Assembly (NCBI GenBank): GCA_021805955.1
Contig: JAJZDO010000149.1
Span: 1-9,338, forward strand
Length of the DNA stretch: 9,338 nucleotides
Source of the DNA: Acidobacteriota bacterium
Lineage (GTDB): Bacteria > Acidobacteriota > Terriglobia > Terriglobales > Acidobacteriaceae
Reading direction: 5' to 3'
Shown: positions 1-4,832 of the stretch, piece by piece
Position numbering within the stretch: position 1 is the first letter of the stretch
How the letters are laid out: every line of letters starts with the position of its first letter
Made by a program: the position numbers and the translations under genes
Notes under the pieces: generated by a model
Databases searched by the model: none
Told to the model about the DNA's origin: nothing
What the model saw: only the letters and a program-made list of their open reading frames with translations

Positions 1-45
1 GGTCACGATTTCTCTCCCTTTCAATCCTGGAATCGCCCTGGTCCT

Positions 46-156
46 TTAACTGGCCAGTCCCAGCCCCACCATGTTCGCCGCTAGAATGATGACGGCCATG
101 CCCGCCAAATCGGCGCGTAGAACGAAGCCGCCGACGCTGCGCCCACCATGTGCCAT
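46..156 (-). CDS. Doubtful 36-aa single-helix membrane peptide
   Basis: A minus-strand reading frame from ATG (154-156) to TAA (46-48) encodes a 36-residue peptide. It has a short basic and glycine-rich N-terminus (MAHGGRSVGG) and a hydrophobic segment over about residues 20-36 that could cross the membrane once. An in-frame stop lies seven codons upstream, so it is not obviously the tail of a longer frame, although a frameshifted remnant of a larger membrane protein is possible. The Shine-Dalgarno is weak. Just downstream on the same strand there is a good GGGAGA followed by GTG (4-6), so another gene may begin at the left edge and run out of the window. I do not recognise a family. It could be chance coding. 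Confidence 0.22.
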   Translation of the reverse strand: MAHGGRSVGGFVLRADLAGMAVIILAANMVGLGLAS

Positions 157-584
157 CCGATATCCGCTCAGAAACTATTTCGCATTGAGAATACCCTGCG
201 AACCAGTAAAAGGCGAGTGTCCGGCGATCTTACAGTCCCTACCGGGTAGCAAGTGGGGCCCTGTTGCGGTTTACCACAACTCCTCAGTATTCACAAAGAA
301 TAAATGTGACTAATGAAATCTGTGAGGTCGCTCTTCGGTCCCCAACCCGTCGAAGCAGGCGCGATGGAGAACCCGCCCCACGGCTTCGACGTTACGGTCT
401 CCTCTCAGGGAGCCTGGCTCACAGCTTGCTTCTCCTTGTTTGGTTGGGATCAGGCTTTCCGCAAAGGAACAGCGCATTCCAGATGGGATACCAAAGTTCA
501 GATCGCAAGGCCGCGACCCGTCGCCTGCAGAGTTAGCACTCGCCGTAGCGTTTTATCGATCAATGAAACGGACCGCTTTTAGTC
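157..584. other. No supported gene; possibly degraded accessory DNA
   Basis: Several overlapping frames of 80-90 codons exist on the plus strand. None shows a convincing ribosome binding site, domain or protein-like composition, and they overlap one another in different frames. The minus strand gives no better candidate. The stretch lies immediately outside the left copy of the tmRNA 3'-end repeat, so it is either native DNA originally downstream of ssrA or part of a further decayed island continuing leftwards. Confidence 0.4.
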
Positions 585-605
585 TGGTGGAGGCGGCGGG
601 AGTCG
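585..605 (-). repeat. Distal att repeat: duplicated tmRNA 3' end
   Basis: These 21 bases are identical to 1924-1944 and read on the minus strand as the 3' acceptor strand, discriminator and CCA of tmRNA. After a seven-base insertion, the match resumes with ACCCGCGT (614-621, matching 1946-1953). The copy therefore originally covered the whole T arm: the GCGGG/CCCGC stem survives but the loop is enlarged and the rest of the tmRNA is absent. It cannot be a functional RNA gene. Confidence 0.75.
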
Positions 606-618
606 GTTTATCTACCCG

Positions 619-666
619 CGTTGAAAACACGTAATTTACAGAAAATACCAGCCGTTGAAAACGTAA
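619..666 (+). repeat. Pair of short direct repeats beside the distal att copy
   Basis: CGTTGAAAACACGTAA (619-634) and CGTTGAAAACGTAA (653-666) differ only by a two-base insertion and lie 34 bases apart, just inside the distal att repeat. Short directly repeated motifs next to an attachment core can be integrase arm-type sites, but two copies are few and this may be chance or replication slippage. Confidence 0.35.
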
Positions 667-747
667 GAAACGCTGAATAGAGCCCACCTGAGTACGCTAC
701 AAATACAAGCGTTATCGACGTACTATTCCTGTGGGGGTGGGAATCGA

Positions 748-1125
748 ATGGGCGAACCACATCGAATAATGGCAATGTCCGACGACGAGTTGAGGTTCTA
801 CACTCTTGATGGCGGAGTTGGAAGTAATGCGCAAGCGTGGGGCATCGCAGAAATGCAGATGCGCAATTCTCTCCGAACGCTTGAGATCACCAAGCAGCAA
901 CTCGAATTGACGAGGGAACAATTAGCGCTGGCAAAGCAGTCGCTGGCGGCTAGTCAGGGCAGCTTGGCCGCAACACAACAGATGGTCGCGGCTAATGAAG
1001 CCCTTTCAAAGTCTACGAAGGACCTGGCGATATATACCAAGAGCCTCAAGTTTGCGACTTGGGCGATGGTACTCATCACGCTTGCCACGCAAATTACCGT
1101 CATTGTCCTTACCATCAAAAAGTGA
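748..1125 (+). CDS. Coiled-coil protein with C-terminal membrane anchor, function unknown
   Basis: The 125-residue product has a short polar N-terminus (1-34) and a long amphipathic helix from about 35 to 95. That helix is rich in Leu, Gln, Ala and Ser, with spacing typical of a coiled coil (segments such as LEITKQQLELTREQLALAKQ). A single hydrophobic segment follows at about 101-122, ending in KK. The likely topology is a cytoplasmic oligomerising stalk anchored by its C-terminal helix. I recognise no catalytic motif and no named family. I chose the ATG at 748, which follows a G-rich stretch (GTGGGGGTGGG); ATGs at residues 8 and 10 are alternatives. It is the first gene inside the island and converges with the minus-strand gene ending at 1145, 19 bases away. 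Small coiled-coil tail-anchored proteins occur as accessory cargo, including in defence loci, but nothing here proves such a role. Confidence 0.7.
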   Translation: MGEPHRIMAMSDDELRFYTLDGGVGSNAQAWGIAEMQMRNSLRTLEITKQQLELTREQLALAKQSLAASQGSLAATQQMVAANEALSKSTKDLAIYTKSLKFATWAMVLITLATQITVIVLTIKK

Positions 1126-1144
1126 ACTATTCCTCAAATTGGGC

Positions 1145-1465
1145 TCAGGCGCCCTCGTATTCCCATTGTTCGATTGCCTTGAGAATCGCACTCTGCTCTG
1201 CCGGGTGGACGCTCACCAAGCGATCTTCGATCAATGGAATGGCGCATTCTCTCCTGACGACTCCATCGATTGAGACGGATACGGGGAGGAATTTCGCGCC
1301 CTCCACGAACAAGTCGTGTACGGGTATTCCGCCTTTTTCCGGCCACGATTTTGTGTGCCAGCCTCGAACGCACTCATTATCCTCGTACGGACATCCTCTT
1401 ACTCTGTATTCGCCGAAAAGCCCTTCGTGAATCTGCCCTACCGATCGCCAACGCTTCTGTTCCAT
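1145..1465 (-). CDS. Unrecognised 106-aa island protein
   Basis: The frame runs from ATG (1463-1465) to a stop at 1145. The start is well supported by AAAAGGA ending four bases upstream. A longer frame opening at 1531 exists, but its extra 22 residues lack a comparable site. The protein is soluble and mixed in charge, rich in Trp and Gly, with cysteines at 25, 32 and 74 and a C-terminal helix-like stretch (HPAEQSAILKAIEQWEYE). The middle (GGIPVHDLFVEGAKFLPVSV) looks like beta strands. I do not recognise a family or function. Composition and the clear Shine-Dalgarno make it a believable gene rather than a shadow. It lies between the coiled-coil gene and the YopX remnant, transcribed against both. 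Confidence 0.6.
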   Translation of the reverse strand: MEQKRWRSVGQIHEGLFGEYRVRGCPYEDNECVRGWHTKSWPEKGGIPVHDLFVEGAKFLPVSVSIDGVVRRECAIPLIEDRLVSVHPAEQSAILKAIEQWEYEGA

Positions 1466-1564
1466 GATTCCTTTTCTGTGCAAAAACCACCACTTGCAAT
1501 ACCACCTGGGTGTGCTTTGATTATTAGGCACTCAAGGTCGAAACAAATTCAACAACAAAAGGAA

Positions 1565-1898
1565 ATAAGAGAAATCAAGTTCAGAGCATGGTGCGCCAGC
1601 TTGGAAGGATACGAGTATTTCACTTTGCTCGATTTAGTTGGAGATGACTTCCTATGCTCTGGCGACAAAAAACATCCAACCTCCTCAATCGCTTCACGGA
1701 TTGGGAGGAATTCACAGGCCTCAAGGACAAGAACGGGAAGGAATCTGTGAGGGGGATTTCCTATTGCGGAGCGATGGAGCAATAAGAGAAGTCGCCTTCA
1801 AGAGCGGTATATTTGGCAACGGCGACGACTTTGATTTTCATCAGATTTGGGCAGACGACGTGAGTATTGGAAATCCCACACCAATAATAACCATCTAA
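1565..1898 (+). pseudogene. YopX-family phage protein, frameshifted
   Basis: The three plus-strand frames read in succession reproduce the YopX pattern known from the Bacillus phage SPbeta and many prophages. First frame: REIKFRAW followed by EYFTLLDLVGDDF (from 1568). Second frame: FTGLKDKNGKE (1711-1743). Third frame: ICEGDFLLRSDGAI onward to TAA at 1896-1898. Both shifts correspond to loss of one base. The first falls between about 1660 and 1710, plausibly in the six-A run at 1667-1672; the second is at about 1741-1746, where GAAATC would restore KEICEGD. The codon where Met would be expected is ATA (1565-1567), and no good start lies upstream. The C-terminal IGNPTP resembles the usual IGN-x-ENP ending. 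YopX function is unknown. Two sequencing errors could mimic this decay, but the missing start argues for a real pseudogene. Confidence 0.72.
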
Positions 1899-1928
1899 AT
1901 TAAATAGAATCAAGTAGTTACATTGGTG
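1879..1928. repeat. Imperfect inverted repeat straddling the tmRNA 3' end
   Basis: CACCAAT-AA-TAAC (1879-1891) pairs with GTTAC-ATTGGTG (1917-1928): 11 base pairs with a small internal bulge and a 25-base AT-rich loop. One arm lies in the YopX remnant, the other covers the encoded CCA end of tmRNA. It could be a core-type recombinase site, or a weak stem downstream of ssrA; it has no proper terminator shape. Confidence 0.35.
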
Positions 1929-1944
1929 GAGGCGGCGGGAGTCG
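1924..1944 (-). repeat. ssrA-proximal att repeat within the tmRNA 3' end
   Basis: This is the copy of the 21-bp direct repeat that forms the real 3' end of the tmRNA gene: CCA, discriminator A, the 3' acceptor strand and the 3' side of the T arm. Integration here leaves the tmRNA sequence intact, as is usual for ssrA-targeting elements. Confidence 0.75.
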
Positions 1945-2157
1945 AACCCGCGTCCGAAATCCAAGTCAGCAAAGAGACTCCATGCGTAGTCTGTTCGATT
2001 GGTCTCGTGTACGGCGCTTAAGAACAGACAAGATGCGCCGGACACCAGCCCGTAGATCTCATTCCGCCAACCCGGGCATTGCGGGCAGAACCAGCCTGCT
2101 TTATGACGTCCAACTCCCCCTCACAGGCGAAGCGGAAGCGGACGGCTGTCTATTTAA

Positions 2158-2187
2158 TTAGGCAGCAAGTGCGAGGTTGTTGTTCGC
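2158..2187 (-). other. tmRNA proteolysis-tag reading frame (ANNNLALAA)
   Basis: The resume codon is GCG at 2185-2187 and the frame ends at TAA 2158-2160. Encoded residues are ANNNLALAA; the ALAA end is the usual protease degron. The short tag (nine encoded residues, plus the alanine carried in by the tRNA-like part) fits acidobacterial tmRNAs as I remember them. Confidence 0.85.
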
Positions 2188-2310
2188 AATTATTGTTTTG
2201 CAGACGATTACGGGTGCCTACACCCCGGCATGCCTCTTTACCGCAAACGATCCCGTCGAAACCGTGACGCCCCCAGATGGAAGAGCGGCAGACCGTTATG
2301 GCCGCCGCTG

Positions 2311-2327
2311 GAATGCCTGTGGCATTC
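2311..2327 (-). other. Hairpin in the presumed pre-tmRNA leader
   Basis: GAATGCC (2311-2317), TGT loop, GGCATTC (2321-2327): a perfect seven-pair hairpin with a three-base loop between the TATAAT and the mature tmRNA 5' end. It would form in the 5' leader of the precursor. It has no T tract, so it is not a terminator. It could affect leader processing or be a protein-binding palindrome. Confidence 0.45.
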
Positions 2328-2339
2328 GTGGATAACTAG

Positions 2340-2345
2340 ATTATA
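2340..2345 (-). promoter_or_regulatory. Candidate -10 element of the ssrA promoter
   Basis: The minus strand reads a perfect TATAAT here. A start about seven bases further on (near 2333) would give a leader of roughly 58 bases before the mature tmRNA 5' end at 2274, to be removed by RNase P. No good -35 hexamer stands at the right spacing; that position falls inside the terminator arm of the upstream gene. Confidence 0.5.
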
Positions 2346-2353
2346 CGCCGCCC

Positions 2354-2424
2354 GCAAAAGTAATCCGGCAGATCGGGCCCAGCGAGAAACTTCTCTCGCC
2401 GCACGCGATCTGCCGGACTTTTGC
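2354..2424 (-). terminator. Long hairpin, probable terminator of the secreted-protein gene
   Basis: The left arm GCAAAAGT-AAT-CCGGCAGATCG (2354-2375) pairs with CGATCTGCCGG-ACTTTTGC (2406-2424): 8 plus 11 base pairs with a three-base bulge and a 30-base loop, which holds a smaller GCGAG/CTCGC stem. Read leftwards after the stop of the 201-aa gene (2439), the stem ends in a T-rich stretch (TTACTTTTGC), as an intrinsic terminator would. It separates that gene from the ssrA promoter, and its arm overlaps the place where the ssrA -35 should be. Confidence 0.6.
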
Positions 2425-2438
2425 AAAAAGGGAGCGAA

Positions 2439-3044
2439 TTACCAGTACGCACCCATCTGCGCGGAGACCTGCACAGTACCAACCGCCATGCCACCTTTCA
2501 GCGCCGTAATGTGGAAGACCTGATTCAACGCGCCAGCGCCCATCGGGTCTAGGGTGATCCAGAAGCCATTCAGATTCAGCATTCCATCCATCAGATGCAG
2601 CGGCGCCATGGTGCCCGGTGGTGCATGCAGGTCAAACAGCGGCAGCCGTCCAACCATCTTGCCATTCACCACAACCAGACCGGTGATGACGGGCATCGGG
2701 CCCGTACTGTCGATGATAAAGGTCTGGAGCGTTACAACGGTGGAACCCGCCGTGAGTGTCAGGCCGCCGGAGTGCGTGAGCTGGCCGATCCCGGTATCCA
2801 GGTCCACAGCGCCGCCCGTGATAGGAAAGTTGACCGTTGCCCCGTTGAGCATGGTTGGCTGCACCACGCCGGGCGCCACGCCCAGCGAGCCGAGCGCCGA
2901 GAGAAAACTGCTGTCCAGCGTGACATTGGTAGTGCCGCTCACCGCAGTAACGGTTTTCTGCGCGTAGGTGGTCGAAGCGGCAAGCGCCAGCACCACTGGA
3001 ACCACCAGTGCGGCCAGCGACATTCGCGAATAGATGCGACGCAT
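2439..3044 (-). CDS. Secreted protein of unknown function, 201 aa
   Basis: The N-terminus is a classic Sec signal: MRRIYSR, a hydrophobic core over about residues 9-24, and a likely cleavage after TTYA (residue 28). The mature part is rich in Gly, Val, Thr and Leu, almost free of charge and Cys, with alternating short hydrophobic stretches (GGAVDLDTGIGQLTHSGGLT, VVTLQTFIIDSTGPMPVITG). This suggests an all-beta extracellular or periplasmic domain. The tail again looks like strands (MAVGTVQVSAQMGAYW). The ATG at 3042-3044 follows GAGGAG by eight bases, a strong ribosome binding site. I do not recognise a named family. It appears monocistronic, with a strong hairpin downstream and the GH79 gene's stop 222 bases upstream on the same strand. 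Confidence 0.85.
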   Translation of the reverse strand: MRRIYSRMSLAALVVPVVLALAASTTYAQKTVTAVSGTTNVTLDSSFLSALGSLGVAPGVVQPTMLNGATVNFPITGGAVDLDTGIGQLTHSGGLTLTAGSTVVTLQTFIIDSTGPMPVITGLVVVNGKMVGRLPLFDLHAPPGTMAPLHLMDGMLNLNGFWITLDPMGAGALNQVFHITALKGGMAVGTVQVSAQMGAYW

Positions 3045-3196
3045 ATGGGTATCTCCTCAAAATTTTCGAATGGATACGACCCGCGAGGGGGGGACGGAAG
3101 CCGCGAGGCGCACACTAGTCTTAGAATCTTCCCGTTCCCGGGAGAGTGGTGGCGTTTTCTTGGGACTGTGGCCGTTTGTTGATGGGCTGAAAACGT

Positions 3197-3250
3197 CACC
3201 GGATGCCGGTGCAATCAGGCGAAAGGGCAGGCCCGGGGTTTCACCGGGCC
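3197..3250 (-). terminator. Two hairpins after the GH79 gene, candidate terminator
   Basis: Two stems lie downstream of the GH79 stop (3267) in its direction of transcription. First, GGCCCGG (3230-3236) with CCGGGCC (3244-3250), a seven-base loop and no clear T tract. Second, CACCGG (3197-3202) with CCGGTG (3206-3211), followed on the minus strand by ACGTTTTC. The second has the better terminator form. Confidence 0.45.
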
Positions 3251-3266
3251 CAGGCCGCTGCTGCCG

Positions 3267-4727
3267 CTAGTGCCACCGCAAAAGAACAGCACTGCCGTGC
3301 GGAATATGGCATTGCACGTTACTCGAGGAAGAGTGCAACGTTTCCTGCGCTTGTGGCTGCCATTCGCCCGCAGCTCCGATAGGCGCAGCTCCCAGCGTCG
3401 TATCCTGCTCGTCGATGAGCGTGGGCGCGATCAGCCGCTGCACCTCCACAGGGCTATCGCTGGTCCCCGCGCGGACCGTAAGCTGCAAATCCGTATTGGC
3501 ATCCTTATTAAGGATGACGGCGGCCAGCCGGCCTTTAGCATCCCGGGCGGCATAGCCAACGACGAGCGGATTCGAGTTGTCCAGCAGATGGCTGGCGACC
3601 ATGCGGCCGCCGGTCAACTGCGACATGAGACGCAGCGCGTAATACTCCGGCCGCGCGACAAAACCATTCTGCAGTGTGCCAACGATAGGCGAATACCAGC
3701 CGTAGCCGCCGCCATGGAAGTTGATGCCGCTGCCGCCAAACGACAGTATCTGAAACATCAGATCAAGCGCCCATAGCGAGGAGGCAAACGTATTGCTCAC
3801 ATTTGCTTTGCCGCCGCCATAGCAGGAGTTCGTCTCGCTCAGCCGATACGGTTTGCGCGTCTCTGCCATGGCCGCTGTGATCTTGGGCAACGCCGCATTC
3901 CAGCGCGGATTGGGCTGCAGGAGACGCTCAATCGTCATCGCCGGATTGCTGGGCGGACCTTCGGCATAATAGTGGGTCGTCAGCAGATCGACTTCTTTGT
4001 GAAATTTATGCGCGAACTGATCCAGCCATGCGCTCGTTCCTGCGGTATCCGGACCCGCAAACTTCGCATTCGGCACCCTCTGAATAATGGCTTTGTGAAA
4101 CGCCTTCCACTCTTTCGCAAAATCATCGAAGGAATAGTTTGCCGGGCGAATGCCGTTGTTGTGGAACAGGTCCGCTTCATTGCCGAGTTGAAATGCAATC
4201 AGCCGGTCGTCCAGTGTCTGGGAGACAAAGGCGGCTTCCTCGGCAGCAAGCTCCGCCGTACCTTTTCCAAAGTTCAAGCCATAGATTGCGCGCCATCCGC
4301 AGGCATCCAGAAATTCCCGCAGATTGCGTATCGCCTGCGGCGTGGTTGCCGTCGAGGGGGGAATTTTATGCCCCGGATCAGGGCCCGCAACGCCGGAATC
4401 CTGGGCGGGCGCGGGCGGCTTGCCGGACGGCGTCCAGAAGGCGTATTCGCTGGTGTTCCCTCCAATGCGCAGGACACCGCTCCCGAGCGCACGCAGAAAG
4501 CCGGCGAGGCTGGTATTTTGTGCGGAAAAGAATTCCGGGTGCGCTAACTGGGCGGACTCATAACTCAAGCCCAGAAAATCTGCAGGAATGGGAGCGCGCG
4601 CAGTCTCGGAAGCAATAAGAAATGTCGCTGACGCAGGAACCTGTGCGCGAAGGAAACGGGGACAACTGGCTACAGCCGCAGAAGCGGCCGTGGAGGCCAA
4701 AAACCTGCGGCGACTGATAGGTTGCAT
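3267..4727 (-). CDS. Tat-exported glycoside hydrolase family 79 (beta-glucuronidase-like)
   Basis: GH79 enzymes (heparanase and bacterial or fungal beta-glucuronidases) hydrolyse beta-linked glucuronic acid residues with retention of configuration. The 486-aa product begins with a twin-arginine signal (SRRRFLAS, residues 5-12, then an Ala-rich stretch to about residue 29), so it is exported folded. A (beta/alpha)8 domain follows, with FLGLSYES near 51-58, LRIGGN at 86-91, the acid/base Glu184 in LGNEADLF and the nucleophile Glu298 in RLSETNSCYGGG. The two glutamates are 114 residues apart, the same as E173 and E287 that I recall for the crystallised A. capsulatum GH79 enzyme. INFHGGGYGWYSP (335-347) lies in the late barrel. 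The C-terminal part from about 370 is the beta-sandwich domain. The start at 4725-4727 is fixed by the signal peptide; its ribosome site is weak. It is monocistronic and divergent from the operon at 4833. Likely role: degrading uronic-acid-bearing plant or microbial polysaccharides. Confidence 0.9.
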   Translation of the reverse strand: MQPISRRRFLASTAASAAVASCPRFLRAQVPASATFLIASETARAPIPADFLGLSYESAQLAHPEFFSAQNTSLAGFLRALGSGVLRIGGNTSEYAFWTPSGKPPAPAQDSGVAGPDPGHKIPPSTATTPQAIRNLREFLDACGWRAIYGLNFGKGTAELAAEEAAFVSQTLDDRLIAFQLGNEADLFHNNGIRPANYSFDDFAKEWKAFHKAIIQRVPNAKFAGPDTAGTSAWLDQFAHKFHKEVDLLTTHYYAEGPPSNPAMTIERLLQPNPRWNAALPKITAAMAETRKPYRLSETNSCYGGGKANVSNTFASSLWALDLMFQILSFGGSGINFHGGGYGWYSPIVGTLQNGFVARPEYYALRLMSQLTGGRMVASHLLDNSNPLVVGYAARDAKGRLAAVILNKDANTDLQLTVRAGTSDSPVEVQRLIAPTLIDEQDTTLGAAPIGAAGEWQPQAQETLHSSSSNVQCHIPHGSAVLLRWH

Positions 4728-4762
4728 GTGCGCTACCGCCTGTTAAGGATTTGGCGCAACCC

Positions 4763-4774
4763 AGAGAATTCTCT
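4763..4774. promoter_or_regulatory. 12-bp palindrome in the divergent intergenic region
   Basis: AGAGAATTCTCT is a perfect 12-base palindrome between the divergent GH79 gene and the operon starting at 4833. It abuts the candidate -35 of the rightward promoter (one base overlap). Its position suits an operator for a dimeric regulator, but palindromes of this size also occur by chance. Confidence 0.3.
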
Positions 4775-4801
4775 TTACTCTCTACGCAGCGACGATATAG
4801 A
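4774..4801 (+). promoter_or_regulatory. Candidate promoter of the 4833-7291 operon
   Basis: TTTACT (4774-4779) and TATAGA (4796-4801) are separated by 16 bases, matching the sigma-70 consensus at four of six positions each. Transcription would start near 4808, leaving a leader of about 25 bases before the ATG at 4833. A moderate match only. Confidence 0.35.
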
Positions 4802-4832
4802 ACGTACCACAGATTTCCAATGAGGTCGTCGA

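Larger units (their letters stand above)
585..1944. mobile_element. Small island or island remnant integrated at the 3' end of ssrA
   Basis: The segment is bounded by a 21-bp perfect direct repeat identical to the last 21 bases of the tmRNA gene, the normal footprint of tyrosine-recombinase islands and prophages that use ssrA as attachment site. The right copy rebuilds a complete tmRNA 3' end. The left copy marks the far junction. The repeat period is 1339 bp. The content is accessory: a coiled-coil membrane protein, an unrecognised small protein and a decayed YopX gene. Composition is lower in GC than the core (for example 26 of 60 bases are G or C in 1561-1620, against 44 of 60 in 8521-8580 within fabD). 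No integrase is encoded inside. It is therefore either a deletion remnant, a mini-element moved in trans, or the ssrA-proximal unit of a larger array reaching past the left window edge. Confidence 0.65.
1924..2274 (-). ncRNA. ssrA: Transfer-messenger RNA (tmRNA)
   Basis: tmRNA rescues ribosomes stalled on broken messages: its tRNA-like end, charged with alanine, enters the A site with SmpB, and its internal frame then adds a degradation tag. The mature 5' end is GGGGGCG (2274 downward) followed by the hallmark GGTTTCGACGGGAT. It pairs with CGCCTCC of the 3' end, allowing one G-U, followed by discriminator A and an encoded CCA ending at 1924. The T arm is GCGGG-TTCGACT-CCCGC. The tag frame (minus strand, 2187 down to 2158) reads GCG AAC AAC AAC CTC GCA CTT GCT GCC TAA, giving ANNNLALAA, with the small hydrophobic end recognised by ClpXP-type proteases. 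Length is 351 bases, normal for one-piece tmRNA. Its 3' end is the attachment site of the adjoining island. Confidence 0.96.

Noticed and set aside
71..634. Four overlapping plus-strand frames of 64-90 codons left of and across the att repeat
   Set aside because: They overlap in different frames, lack ribosome sites and protein-like composition, and one runs through the att copy. No domain is recognisable.
1316..1564. N-terminal 83 codons of the open frame that leads into the YopX remnant
   Set aside because: This part is antisense to the better-supported minus-strand gene at 1145-1465 and its residues do not resemble YopX. Only the part from about 1565 matches.
1549..1782. Minus-strand 77-codon frame
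   Set aside because: Antisense to the YopX remnant, with no ribosome site or recognisable feature.
1761..2267. Short frames overlapping the tmRNA gene on both strands
   Set aside because: The RNA structure and sequence of tmRNA explain this region; the frames are incidental.
2554..3182. Plus-strand frames of 137 and 195 codons
   Set aside because: Antisense shadows of the secreted-protein gene, which has a signal peptide and a strong ribosome site.
3270..4618. Plus-strand frames up to 191 codons
   Set aside because: Antisense shadows of the GH79 gene in GC-rich DNA; arginine-rich composition and no homology features.
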